From positions 62,001 to 126,000 of the forward strand of contig JBAZYB010000001.1 of NCBI GenBank assembly GCA_041659545.1: a stretch of DNA of 64,000 bases, written 5' to 3'. Below the pieces are notes generated by a model. That model was not told the DNA's origin. It made no database searches and worked only from the letters and a program-made list of their open reading frames with translations. This stretch comes from Hyphomicrobium_A sp041659545 (GTDB taxonomy: Bacteria; Pseudomonadota; Alphaproteobacteria; Rhizobiales; Hyphomicrobiaceae). The position numbers and the translations under genes are program-made. Positions 18,620-26,494 of the stretch are shown here, in pieces; position 1 is the first letter of the stretch, and every line of letters starts with the position of its first letter.

Positions 18620-19080
18620 GCCATCACCTTCGCAGCGCGTTTGATGGCGGCGTTGATGCGGTAATAAGTCATACAACGACACAGCGTGCCGTTCATGCCA
18701 GCGCGAATCTGCGCGTCGGTGGGGTTGGGCGTCTTGTCGAGCAGCGCCTTGGCGGTGAGAATCTGCCCGTTCTGGCAGAACCCGCACTGCGGCACCTGCT
18801 CGTCAATCCACGCCTGCTGCAGCGGATGGAGCTTGCCGTTCTGCGCCAGCCCTTCGAGCGTGGTGATCTCGTCGGTGCCCACCTGCGACACGGGCCGGAT
18901 GCAGGAGCGCACCGCCTCGCCCTTGATCAGCACCGTGCAGGCGCCGCACTGGCCTAATCCGCAGCCAAAACGCGGGCCCGAGAGATCCAGGTCATTCCGA
19001 AGGACATACAGCAGAGGTGTGGAAGGCTCGACATCAACCGTGTGAGCCTTGCCGTTCACCCGCAACGTGATGGCAGCCAT
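18616..19080 (-). CDS. 2Fe-2S small subunit of the Mo-hydroxylase
   Basis: The 154-residue protein has the plant-type ferredoxin cluster FGCGLGQCGACTVLI (res ~43-57) plus the distal Cys in AVRSCIRP. It also has the second helical-bundle cluster CGFCQNG and LCRCMTYYRI. This is the standard IorA/CoxS-type small subunit that passes electrons from the Mo-cofactor subunit. Its stop overlaps the start of the large-subunit gene, so the pair forms one operon. It has no signal peptide of its own and is expected to be exported by hitch-hiking on the Tat signal of its partner. Confidence 0.93.
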   Translation of the reverse strand: MAAITLRVNGKAHTVDVEPSTPLLYVLRNDLDLSGPRFGCGLGQCGACTVLIKGEAVRSCIRPVSQVGTDEITTLEGLAQNGKLHPLQQAWIDEQVPQCGFCQNGQILTAKALLDKTPNPTDAQIRAGMNGTLCRCMTYYRINAAIKRAAKVMA

Positions 19081-19126
19081 GCGGGGGAGTGTGGATCAGC
19101 GACCTCGAATTCACAAGTTCACCAAC

Positions 19127-19558
19127 TCATCCGGCGAGCGGATTCGCCCATTCCAGTCCCTTGAACTTCGCGAAGTCGCCGTCGGTCGAGCAGAGCGTCA
19201 ACCCGTGTTCGATCGCCAGTGCCGCCAGATGCGCATCCGGCACCAATCGCGCTGTCATCCAGGACGGCTCACACAACCCGCCGAGAATATCGGCATGCCG
19301 CGTCGTCGGTTGCGGCACCCACGCGGGCTCCGCCGTGAGCCATTGCCGCACCTGCTGCCACGCGGTGGCGACCGGAACGGGATTCCGCATGACCAGGGGA
19401 TTGCTCGCCAACCGCACGAACGCGAGCAGCGACGGCCACGGCAGCCCCACTCGTGCCGAGCCACTCAGCCGCGCGTCGAGCCAGGCGCGCGCACCGGCAT
19501 GCTCGGGAGCCGCCTGATTCGCGGCGTACAGCAGCAGGTTGGCATCGACGAGGATCAC
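19127..19558 (-). CDS. vapC: VapC-family PIN ribonuclease toxin
   Basis: This 143-residue protein starts MILVDANLLLYAANQ, the hallmark first Asp of VapC. It has the TARLVPDAHLAALAIEHG and LCSTDGDFAKFKGL acidic motifs near the C-terminus. All four PIN acids can be placed. Homologues with this C-terminal pattern (TA system VapC) cleave structured RNA. The start overlaps the stop of the upstream antitoxin gene by 4 bp. Confidence 0.9.
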   Translation of the reverse strand: MILVDANLLLYAANQAAPEHAGARAWLDARLSGSARVGLPWPSLLAFVRLASNPLVMRNPVPVATAWQQVRQWLTAEPAWVPQPTTRHADILGGLCEPSWMTARLVPDAHLAALAIEHGLTLCSTDGDFAKFKGLEWANPLAG

Positions 19559-19800
19559 CGGTGCGCCTCTCCCTCGACTCGCGCGAGCACCCCGTGAACG
19601 TCATCCAGGCTGCCGACGAGGCTGGGTCCGAGGTCGAAACCACTCGTCCGAAAGGGAGCCACGGTGGCCGGCTCGTCAATCACCGCCAGGCCGGCGCGCA
19701 AGGCGTCGTTGACGACCGTCTTGAACGGCAGCCGGCGCTTACGCGCGGTCTGCTCCAAGCGCGCGGCCACGTCCTTGTCCAGCGTCAACGTCGTGCGCAT
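19555..19800 (-). CDS. vapB: VapB-like antitoxin
   Basis: The 81-residue protein begins MRTTLTLDKDVAARLEQTAR, a ribbon-helix-helix start. A second helix (FKTVVNDALRAGL) and a short acidic tail follow, where the toxin usually binds. It lies directly upstream of and overlaps the PIN toxin gene, the canonical antitoxin-first order. It is expected to repress its own promoter in the 19801-19930 gap. No operator is obvious by eye. Confidence 0.85.
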   Translation of the reverse strand: MRTTLTLDKDVAARLEQTARKRRLPFKTVVNDALRAGLAVIDEPATVAPFRTSGFDLGPSLVGSLDDVHGVLARVEGEAHR

Positions 19801-19933
19801 GACATGATGCTATCGATGTGATGCCTTGATGTCAATTGAGTGGTGACAGCGATCGACTGGCTCTGCGCTACTGACCCAGAGACGACCTCGAGCCGCTGCC
19901 GCCGATGTTCGACTCCCAGCAGGCGGCCAACAG

Positions 19934-20866
19934 CTAAGGCAGGGAATACTGCGCGGCGATGGCGTCGAGATAACGGCGCGTCTCCCGATACGCCACCGCG
20001 GTTCCCGCCTTGACCCGGTTCGCATGCTGCGGGCCCGCGTTGTAGGCGATCAGCGCGAGTCGGACATCGCCGTCGTACTCGCGTAACAATTCCGCGAGGT
20101 AGGCGACGCCGCCGCGAAGGTTCTCGCGCGGCTGCCAGGGGTCGACACCGAGGGCCGCCGCCGTGGCCGGCATTAGTTGCATCAGGCCGATCGCGCCGGC
20201 CGCTGATACCGCCCGGTAGTTGCCGCCCGATTCCGCCGCGACCATCGCGCGCACGAGATCGGCGGGCACGTTGTGCTCACGCACCAGTCCCTCGAGCTCC
20301 TGCTCCAGATCGACATCGAGCCACGGAGTCTCGCGAGCGGACGCCACGAGTACTGGTGACTCCACCGCTGCAGGCGGCGCGGGCTCGCGCCAGCGCGCAT
20401 CGAGAAACTCAGCGACCGTCGCACGCGAGTAGCCGGCCATGAGGCGCGCACGCGCCTGGTCGAGATCGGCGCGCGTGAGGTGGCCGTCGAGCACGTCGGC
20501 GATCTCCCTGGCGCTGTAGCCAAGCATCGCCATTTGCCAGGCGAGACGATCGCGTGACCGCACGTCGCTTGAACAGGGAAGGTCGGCGAATGTCGGCCAA
20601 TCGACACCAGGCGCCGCGGCCTGGCCCAGGATGCTCCCGGCCACGCGCGAGAAGTCCGCCACCAGTCCGGTCGTCGCACTGTTGCCTGCCGGTCGCGGAA
20701 TCGACGCAAATTGCCGCGATAACCCGGGCAGCGCCGCCATCTTGCACGTGGCCGGGTCGAGGCCTGGCTGTGCGTTTGCATTGCTTGCCACCAGGGCAAG
20801 GAGCAGCCAGCCTGCACGACCTGCGAACCAGACACAGCGCATCGGCGTTGCTTCAGCAAGCGGCAT
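19934..20866 (-). CDS. Soluble lytic murein transglycosylase-like protein (SLT domain)
   Basis: The 310-residue protein has a signal peptide (WLLLALVASNANAQ); an ATG at 20842 is an alternative start. The C-terminal ~120 residues are a lysozyme-like SLT domain: VRAMVAAESGGNYRAVS with the catalytic Glu, AIGLMQLMPATAAALGV, and LIAYNAGP with the conserved AYNAGP motif. These enzymes cut the glycan backbone of peptidoglycan in the periplasm, giving 1,6-anhydro ends. The N-terminal ~180 residues contain two short helical repeats and no named domain. It is a monocistronic gene, probably for wall turnover. Confidence 0.88.
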   Translation of the reverse strand: MPLAEATPMRCVWFAGRAGWLLLALVASNANAQPGLDPATCKMAALPGLSRQFASIPRPAGNSATTGLVADFSRVAGSILGQAAAPGVDWPTFADLPCSSDVRSRDRLAWQMAMLGYSAREIADVLDGHLTRADLDQARARLMAGYSRATVAEFLDARWREPAPPAAVESPVLVASARETPWLDVDLEQELEGLVREHNVPADLVRAMVAAESGGNYRAVSAAGAIGLMQLMPATAAALGVDPWQPRENLRGGVAYLAELLREYDGDVRLALIAYNAGPQHANRVKAGTAVAYRETRRYLDAIAAQYSLP

Positions 20867-20929
20867 GCCACGCCGGCAAGCTCCCCTGGTGCTCGACGAC
20901 CTCTACTTCGACCTGACCATTGAGGACGC

Positions 20930-21643
20930 CTAGCTCGCGCCCGGCATCGTCGCCGACACCTCGCCCCGCATCGTGCCCGAGATCGCGGCGCTCAACGCAT
21001 CACGGAGTTCCTCGTCCGAACGGAACGACCGCGCGCGGACGTTTCGGGCAGTGATCGTGAACGGGATAGTGGCGCCGCCGAACAAATCCGGCGTCACGAC
21101 CACCCGCGAGCCGGCGAGCTGGACGGTCCAGTCGCGAAAGCGTTGCGCGGTCGTGGACCCGGTGCAGAACGCGAGCGAGATCAGGTCGCCGAGCCTGAGC
21201 AACGCGTAGTCGGCTTCGAGCGTCTCGAGCGTCAGGTCGCTCCACCGCATCATCGCGGTGCGCGAGGTCTCCATGCCGGTGAAGAAGGCCGTCCACGCCG
21301 GATCCCCGCGAAACCGATCGTAGACAAAAGCGGCGTGATGCGCGACCAGGGCCGCCGCCCACGGATCCGACGCGAGCCGCGCGATGGCGCGGGGCCACAC
21401 GCCCTGCCGCACGCTGATCGGCGCCCGGATGAAGTCGATCACCGTTCCGGTCGCCGGATCCACTGCCGGCGCCGCGTCCACCTCGGTCCAGCCGTTGTCG
21501 TGTTCCCCAATCGCATGGAGGATCGCGTTGCGCCGCGGATGCACCGCCAGCGCCACGCAATGCTCCATGATCCGCCGCGCCAGGTGCGCGTGATCCGGCT
21601 GCGTGATCAGAAAGCCGCCGTCTTCAGCCGGGCGAACAATCAT
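20930..21643 (-). CDS. DUF3891 family protein
   Basis: The 237-residue protein starts MIVRPAEDGGFLITQPDHAHLA and contains AIGEHDNGWTEVD and VAHHAAFVYDRF, the conserved His/Asp pattern of DUF3891. Members are small cytoplasmic proteins of unknown function, probably metal-binding. The start overlaps the stop of the upstream SMP-30 gene by 4 bp, so they are co-translated. Confidence 0.85.
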   Translation of the reverse strand: MIVRPAEDGGFLITQPDHAHLARRIMEHCVALAVHPRRNAILHAIGEHDNGWTEVDAAPAVDPATGTVIDFIRAPISVRQGVWPRAIARLASDPWAAALVAHHAAFVYDRFRGDPAWTAFFTGMETSRTAMMRWSDLTLETLEADYALLRLGDLISLAFCTGSTTAQRFRDWTVQLAGSRVVVTPDLFGGATIPFTITARNVRARSFRSDEELRDALSAAISGTMRGEVSATMPGAS

Positions 21644-22575
21644 TTCGGCGCGTTGAGGTCCACGATCGTGATCGCGTTCCAGTCGTTCATCGGAATCACG
21701 AGGCGATTGCGCTTCGAGTCGTAGGTCATCGACGCGGCCGTCGGGATGCCCGACGCCACCATCTCCGCCTTCTGGCCCGGGCGAATGCGCGCGACGGTGC
21801 CCTGGCGCACGCTGCTCACGTACTTCGTGCCGTCCGGCAGAATCGCGAGGCCGTCGTTGCCCGCGTCCGTGGACTCTTCGGTGGTCAGCAGCTTGCCCTC
21901 TGGCGAAAACGTCAGCACCGCGTTCGATCCGATGTTGACGACGACGATGTTCCCCCTGGGGTCGAAGGCGATGCCGTTGGGCAGGTTGAGCGGCGCGCCG
22001 CTGACGAAGATCGAGGCCTCGCCCTTCGGCGTGATCTTGTAGATGCGCCAGGTCGCGGGATCCACGGCGCCCGTCTGCGTGGCGTAGATAGTGCCATCGG
22101 CCGCGACCTCGAGATCGTTGAAGCGGCTAGCGCCGGCCACCGGAATAGCGCCGCGCGGCTCGCCGGTCTTCATGTCGAACCAGCGCACGGTGTCGATGTC
22201 GACGACGTAGAGGAAGCCGTTGGCGATGTCGCTGCCCAGCGGATGGTTGAGCGTGAGGCCGTTGCGGTTGACACCGATCCACTTCAGCGTGTGCGCGGTG
22301 CCGTCGGGGTTGACCAGCGACACGTAGCCGTCGTTCGGCACCACGTCCTGCGCCATGCCGGCGTTGACCGCCACGTAAAGGTCGCGCTCGGCGTCGTAGG
22401 AGACGCTTTCGGCGAACCGGAACCCGCCGTAGGTCTTGACGTTGGGCTGCGCCTTGAGCGGCGTGCCGGCCACGAACGGCAGCGTGGCCGGGTTGGGCGT
22501 GGCCGGTTGTTGCGCCTGCGCGGATGAAACGCCGAGAAACGTGGTGAGCAGGACGAAGCTGAGCTGTGTACGCAT
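21640..22575 (-). CDS. Secreted SMP-30/gluconolactonase/LRE-like beta-propeller protein
   Basis: This 311-residue protein has a signal peptide (res 1-21, ending AQAQ) and six-bladed propeller repeats. Examples are ESVSYDAERDLYVAV, FNDLEVAADGTIYAT, PNGIAFDPRGNIVVV, GLAILPDGTKYVS and SMTYDSKRNRLVI. The Asn/Asp positions that ligate the divalent metal in SMP-30 lactonases are present in the PNGIAFDP and NDGLAILP blades. It probably hydrolyses a sugar lactone or similar ester in the periplasm; the substrate is not deducible. It forms an operon with the downstream DUF3891 gene. Confidence 0.82.
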   Translation of the reverse strand: MRTQLSFVLLTTFLGVSSAQAQQPATPNPATLPFVAGTPLKAQPNVKTYGGFRFAESVSYDAERDLYVAVNAGMAQDVVPNDGYVSLVNPDGTAHTLKWIGVNRNGLTLNHPLGSDIANGFLYVVDIDTVRWFDMKTGEPRGAIPVAGASRFNDLEVAADGTIYATQTGAVDPATWRIYKITPKGEASIFVSGAPLNLPNGIAFDPRGNIVVVNIGSNAVLTFSPEGKLLTTEESTDAGNDGLAILPDGTKYVSSVRQGTVARIRPGQKAEMVASGIPTAASMTYDSKRNRLVIPMNDWNAITIVDLNAPK

Positions 22576-22599
22576 GGTGACTGAATACTACAATGCGCC

Positions 22600-23073
22600 A
22601 TGGCCGGGCGCGAGTGTCACCACTGCAAGCAGTGGATCGAGGAAGGGAAGGAACACGACTGCTGGACCACCACCGAAGCGGCGCTGACCGCGGACCTCGC
22701 CGACGACCTGCGGGAGGCGTGGGAGCGGTTGCGTGAGGCCGCGGCCGATCTGGGTGAGCAGCGCATCTACGCGTCGGGCACGTGCATCATGTTCGCGCGC
22801 GAGACCGTCTACTGCTTCGTCCGCCCGAAGCGCAGCTTTCTCGAGCTGTCGGTGTTCCTCGGCCGGCCGCTGAAGTCCCCGCACGTGAAGCGGGTCGAGC
22901 AGCGATCCAAGACCAAGGTCGTGAACATCCTGAAAATCACGCATCGCGACGCGGTCGAGCCGCCGCTCACCGACTGGCTTCGCGAAGCCTACGAGCTGGA
23001 GGGCGTGACGACGGCGACGAAGAAGAAGGCGAAGAAGGCCCGCCTTCCCAAGGTGTCGAAAAACTTTCTCTGA
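22600..23073 (+). CDS. DUF5655-like protein with an N-terminal zinc-knuckle
   Basis: This 157-residue protein opens with MAGRECHHCKQWIEEGKEHDC, a CxxC plus HDC cluster that could bind zinc. The body (IMFARETVYCFVRPKRSFLELSVFLGRP then HRDAVEPPLTDWLREAYE) matches the DUF5655 pattern of small DNA- or nucleotide-associated proteins of unknown function. The C-terminus is Lys-rich. It is divergent from the SMP-30 gene with only ~25 bp between starts, so the two promoters overlap. Confidence 0.7.
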   Translation: MAGRECHHCKQWIEEGKEHDCWTTTEAALTADLADDLREAWERLREAAADLGEQRIYASGTCIMFARETVYCFVRPKRSFLELSVFLGRPLKSPHVKRVEQRSKTKVVNILKITHRDAVEPPLTDWLREAYELEGVTTATKKKAKKARLPKVSKNFL

Positions 23074-23105
23074 CAGCCGCTGCAAAAGGTGTATCCTCTG
23101 CCGAA

Positions 23106-23121
23106 TAGACCAATCGGTCTA
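23106..23121. promoter_or_regulatory. TetR-type operator palindrome
   Basis: TAGACCAATCGGTCTA is a perfect 6-bp inverted repeat (TAGACC/GGTCTA) with a 4-bp spacer. It sits 33 bp upstream of the cupin gene, whose operon also encodes a TetR-family regulator. Sites of the form TAGACC-N4-GGTCTA are typical for AcuR-like TetR proteins. I infer autoregulation of the cupin-tetR operon, with repression released by an unknown ligand. Confidence 0.8.
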
Positions 23122-23153
23122 GTCAGGGCTGAGTCTCGAGAGGAGGGACCAAC

Positions 23154-23540
23154 ATGCGCGTGGCGAAAGACAACGTCGACGTCCGGATGGAGATTCCAGG
23201 TGCCAAGATCCGCCAGCGAATGGATTTTGGCGACGCCAGCGGTTTCGACAAGTTCAGCGCCGAGTACTTCACGCTCTCGGCGGGCGTCGATACCACTCCA
23301 CTCTTCCAGGGATTGGAAGGCAACCTCTGCCAGTGCCCCCACTGGGGCTTCGTGTTGCGCGGCCAGCTGACCACGACCGATGCGGCGGGGGCGCGGGAGA
23401 CGGTGAACGCCAACGACCTGTTCTACTGGCCGCCCGGGCACAACGTCAAGGTTGACGCCGACGCGGAGATCGTCATGTTCAGTCCCCAGCGCGAGCACAG
23501 CCACGTGATCAACCACATGATCGAGAAGGTCAAGGGTTAG
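23154..23540 (+). CDS. Cupin-like small protein, first gene of the TetR operon
   Basis: This 128-residue protein has a single beta-barrel region: CPHWGFVLRGQLTTTDAAG followed by ANDLFYWPPGHNVKVDADAEIVMFSP, the G(X)5G-like turns and PPGH of a one-domain cupin. The first conserved histidine position is H in CPHWGFVL. The ATG has a GAGGAGG-like ribosome site a few bases upstream (gagaggaggg). The TAGACC-N4-GGTCTA operator lies directly upstream. It could be a small-molecule sensor or isomerase; the function is unknown. Confidence 0.75.
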   Translation: MRVAKDNVDVRMEIPGAKIRQRMDFGDASGFDKFSAEYFTLSAGVDTTPLFQGLEGNLCQCPHWGFVLRGQLTTTDAAGARETVNANDLFYWPPGHNVKVDADAEIVMFSPQREHSHVINHMIEKVKG

Positions 23541-23548
23541 CCCATCAC

Positions 23549-24244
23549 ATGCACGTGACGCATCCAACCAAGCAGCGCCTGCTCGATGCGGGGTTGGCCA
23601 TGCTGCTGAAGCATGGCTACAACGACCTGGGCATCCAGGCGCTGCTCGAGGCGACGGCCACGCCGAAGGGATCGTTCTACCACCACTTCAAGGACAAGGA
23701 AGACTTCGCGCTCCAGGTCATTGACCAGTACATGCATCACGTGCATGAAGGCCTTGACGCCTGCCTCGGGGACCAGCGACGCCTCCCGCTCGAGCGCGTG
23801 CGCCGTTTTTTCGAGATGACGCAGCAGCACTACCGCGAAGAGGGTTACATGGGCTGCCTGCTGGGTGGACTCGGCCAGGAGCTATCGGGTGTCAGCGACG
23901 CGTTCCGGCGGAAGATCGACGGGTGCTTCTCCGAAATCGCCAATCGGATCGCCACCTGCCTGGAAGAGGCGCGCGAGCGGGGCGACATTCCCACCGATGC
24001 CAATACGCGGCGCATGGCGAGCGTGCTGGTTGACTGCTGGGAAGGAGCCGCGCTCCGCAGCCGCCTGCGTGGGAATGCCACACCGCTCAAGGCGATGCTG
24101 GATTTCTACTTCACCGCGGCGGCTGTCTTTCCTTCCTGTTCGAGTGCGTTGAGCCGGCGATCCGGATCCGGCAACGGCACCGTGCCCTCACGAACGGCGT
24201 CCGCCAGGGCGCGAACACGATGGTTGGTGAACAGGACCCGCTGA
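23549..24244 (+). CDS. TetR/AcrR family regulator (AcuR-like) with an aberrant C-terminal tail
   Basis: The 231-residue protein starts eight bases after the cupin stop. Residues ~8-55 are a TetR helix-turn-helix (TKQRLLDAGLAMLLKHGYND then TPKGSFYHHFKDKEDFAL). The ligand domain (EEGYMGCLLGGLGQEL) is of the AcuR-like C-terminal type. Normal family length is ~190-200 residues, ending near MLDFYF. The last ~38 residues (Ser/Arg-rich) read through antisense to a truncated cytochrome gene, so the natural stop was removed by a deletion. The DNA-binding part is intact, so regulation of the upstream palindrome is likely retained. Confidence 0.85.
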   Translation: MHVTHPTKQRLLDAGLAMLLKHGYNDLGIQALLEATATPKGSFYHHFKDKEDFALQVIDQYMHHVHEGLDACLGDQRRLPLERVRRFFEMTQQHYREEGYMGCLLGGLGQELSGVSDAFRRKIDGCFSEIANRIATCLEEARERGDIPTDANTRRMASVLVDCWEGAALRSRLRGNATPLKAMLDFYFTAAAVFPSCSSALSRRSGSGNGTVPSRTASARARTRWLVNRTR

Positions 24245-24432
24245 AACGACGACAGGTCGTCGAGGAACTGTTGCGGCGGCGTGTTCTGCACCTGCGCGTG
24301 AGTGATGAACGCACCGAGCGCCTGCTCCTGGAGCGTCGCGAAGCGCGCGTCCAGCTGGTAGCCACCCCTCTCATTCGGGCCGCGTTGCCACGCAATGCCG
24401 GCGTCCGGCCCGTCGAGCGCAAGTGGACACAC
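24106..24432 (-). pseudogene. Truncated di-haem cytochrome c peroxidase-like fragment
   Basis: The 108-residue frame contains GGYQLDARFATLQEQALGAF and PPQQFLDDLSSFQRVLF followed by PDPDRRLNALEQEGK. This is a segment I recognise from the region between the two haem domains of cytochrome c peroxidase-type proteins. Family members normally continue from that last motif into a CxxCH haem site. Here the frame ends after a few residues, exactly where it meets the tetR 3' end. No haem motif remains, and the 5' part is also missing. It is a remnant left by the deletion that altered tetR. Confidence 0.65.
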
Positions 24433-24568
24433 GCCCGCGCCTGGCTCAGGCGTGAGCTTGGGGGAAAGACTCCTGCGACCTGAGGGATTCGAATGCGGAG
24501 ACCGCTCGCCGCGCTAGAATGCCGGGTCGGCTTGGCCGGCGCGCTCGCAGAACCCCAAAGAGGACCCT

Positions 24569-24961
24569 ATGTCACCAGTCGAGACAATCACCGCAGCCTA
24601 CGCCGCATTCGGCCGAAACGATCCTTCCGTGCTGTTTGGGGCCATGGATCCCGCTATCACGTGGAACGAAGCGGAAGGCAACCCTCTCTGCGACCGGAAT
24701 CCCTACATCGGCCCCCAGGCCATCGGCGAAGGCGTGTTTGGCCGCCTGCTGGCGGCGGTCGACAACTTCACCGCCGTGCCCACGACCATCATCGATGGGG
24801 GTGATCACGTCGTGGCGCTTGGACGCTATCGCGGCACCATCAAGGCCGGCGGCGCGGCGCTCGACGCCCAGTTTTGTCACGTGTATCGCTTCCGCGACGG
24901 CAAGGTGGTGACGTTTCAGCAGTACACGGACACCGCACAGTGGGCGCGGCTGATGAAGTAA
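24569..24961 (+). CDS. SnoaL-like (NTF2 fold) polyketide cyclase/ketosteroid-isomerase-type protein
   Basis: This 130-residue protein has the NTF2-like order: an N-terminal helix VETITAAYAAFGRND, then VLFGAMDPAITWNEAEGN, a strand set GGDHVVALGRYRGTIKAGG and the end motif CHVYRFRDGKVVTFQQYTDTAQWARLM. Such cone-shaped proteins bind small hydrophobic ligands and may be isomerases or hydrolases. No neighbour suggests a pathway. Confidence 0.82.
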   Translation: MSPVETITAAYAAFGRNDPSVLFGAMDPAITWNEAEGNPLCDRNPYIGPQAIGEGVFGRLLAAVDNFTAVPTTIIDGGDHVVALGRYRGTIKAGGAALDAQFCHVYRFRDGKVVTFQQYTDTAQWARLMK

Positions 24962-25141
24962 GGGGATGAGGCCCGAGCGGAGCTTGAGGCAGGTCTGGGA
25001 TGAACTTCGCAACTACTTCGTAACGGCCTCAGCCCGTCCTCCCTTCCGCACGAAGCCGAAGGGCTGATCGCCGACCGGGCCGCTATACTTCGTATGCACA
25101 TCGTCGGAACGGATGACCTTGGTTGTACAACGGAGACTGAC

Positions 25142-26428
25142 ATGACACGAATTGCCATCGCCTACGCGGTTGCCGGCCTTGCGATGTTACCCGCGCCCGT
25201 GCTGGCCCAGAACCCGCCGGCCCCTGCGCCCAATCCGGCGGTGCGCCGGACGTTCGAGAAGTTCACCGTCGAAGGGCAGCCCGTCGACCGCCGCGCACCA
25301 GAGCTCGACACCGATCATCCGGTCTTCCCCGGTCAGACCCGTGCGCCGTATCACAAGACGGTGGACGTTGAGGTCACGACCATCGCCAGCGGCCTCGAAA
25401 TGCCGTGGGCCGTGGAGCTGCTGCCGAGTGGCCGCTTCCTCATCACCGAGAAGGCGGGCCGGCTGCGAATCCTGAACAAGGACGGGTCCTCGCTGCACAC
25501 GATCACGGCGAACATGCCGCCGGTGTACTTCCGCGGCCAGGCGGGCCTGCTCGACGTGGCGCTCGACAGGAATTTTGCCGGCAACCATCGCATCTTCTTC
25601 GTCTACCTGCGGAACATCGACGCCGAGACCTGCGCTCACGCGGTCGACAGCGCGATCCTGGACGAGAACGCGGGCACGATCTCGAACGTCACCACCATCT
25701 TCCAGGCCGCCCCGTTCACCAATCGCGCGGTTTCGCAGTCGGGCTCCCGCATCGCCGTCGATCCGAAGGACGGCAATCTCTTCGTCGCTGTGGGCGATCG
25801 CTCCACGGGCGATCCACTCCCGTTGCAGGCGCAGCACCTGGACACCTACCTGGGCAAGGTGATTCACATCACGCCCGACGGCAAGCCGGCGCCCGGCAAT
25901 CCGTCGCTGGGCCTGCCGGGCACGTGGTCCATGGGCCACCGGACGCCGCAGGGCCTGACCTTCGCGCCCGACGGCCGACTGTGGGAAGTGGAGCACGGCC
26001 CGCGCGGCGGTGACGAGCTGAACCTCATCGAGAAGGGCAAGAACTACGGCTGGCCCGTGATCGTGCACGGCATCAACTACCCCGGTACGAAGATCGGCGA
26101 CGCGATTGTGGAGAAGCCCGGCATGGAGCAGCCGCGCTACTACTGGGATCCGGTGATCGCGCCTGGGGCCCTGGCTTTCTACAAGGGCAACTTGTTCCCG
26201 CAGTGGAAGTCGAGCGCCCTGGTCGGCGCGCTGGCGGGTCAGGCCCTGTTCCGACTCGAACTCAGCAAGGACGACAAGGTCATCAACGAGGAGCCGCTGC
26301 TGATGGACCTGGGCGCGCGCATCCGCGACGTCCAGGTGTTTTCCGACGGCGCAGTCTACGTGCTCACCGAAGGCGCCAACGGCAAGCTGCTGAAGGTGAC
26401 GCCCAAGCCGGCGACGAGCGGCCGGTAA
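25142..26428 (+). CDS. PQQ-dependent soluble aldose sugar dehydrogenase-like protein
   Basis: I chose the ATG at 25142 because it gives a clean signal peptide (MTRIAIAYAVAGLAMLPAPVLA), 428 residues in total. The propeller carries Gdh-B/YliI landmarks: IASGLEMPWAVELLPSGRFL, LLDVALDRNFAGNHRIFFVY, DGNLFVAVGDRS, HRTPQGLTFAPDGRLWEVEHG, GGDELNLIEKGKNYGWP and APGALAFYKGN. These proteins oxidise aldose sugars in the periplasm using PQQ. The catalytic-type His (GHRTPQGL) and the EHGPRGGDE cofactor site are present. No PQQ biosynthesis genes are in view. Confidence 0.9.
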   Translation: MTRIAIAYAVAGLAMLPAPVLAQNPPAPAPNPAVRRTFEKFTVEGQPVDRRAPELDTDHPVFPGQTRAPYHKTVDVEVTTIASGLEMPWAVELLPSGRFLITEKAGRLRILNKDGSSLHTITANMPPVYFRGQAGLLDVALDRNFAGNHRIFFVYLRNIDAETCAHAVDSAILDENAGTISNVTTIFQAAPFTNRAVSQSGSRIAVDPKDGNLFVAVGDRSTGDPLPLQAQHLDTYLGKVIHITPDGKPAPGNPSLGLPGTWSMGHRTPQGLTFAPDGRLWEVEHGPRGGDELNLIEKGKNYGWPVIVHGINYPGTKIGDAIVEKPGMEQPRYYWDPVIAPGALAFYKGNLFPQWKSSALVGALAGQALFRLELSKDDKVINEEPLLMDLGARIRDVQVFSDGAVYVLTEGANGKLLKVTPKPATSGR

Positions 26429-26494
26429 CGGCGCCTCCGCCGTCGCGCGAATCACGCCGCCGGCAGCGCGTCGAGAGGAGGAGGGCCCTCGCCG

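Noticed and set aside
17162..18664. 500-residue plus-strand open frame
   Set aside because: It runs antisense through the Mo-hydroxylase large subunit and has no motifs; a shadow of a high-GC gene.
25187..26455. 422-residue minus-strand open frame
   Set aside because: It is antisense to the PQQ-type sugar dehydrogenase and has shadow-like composition.
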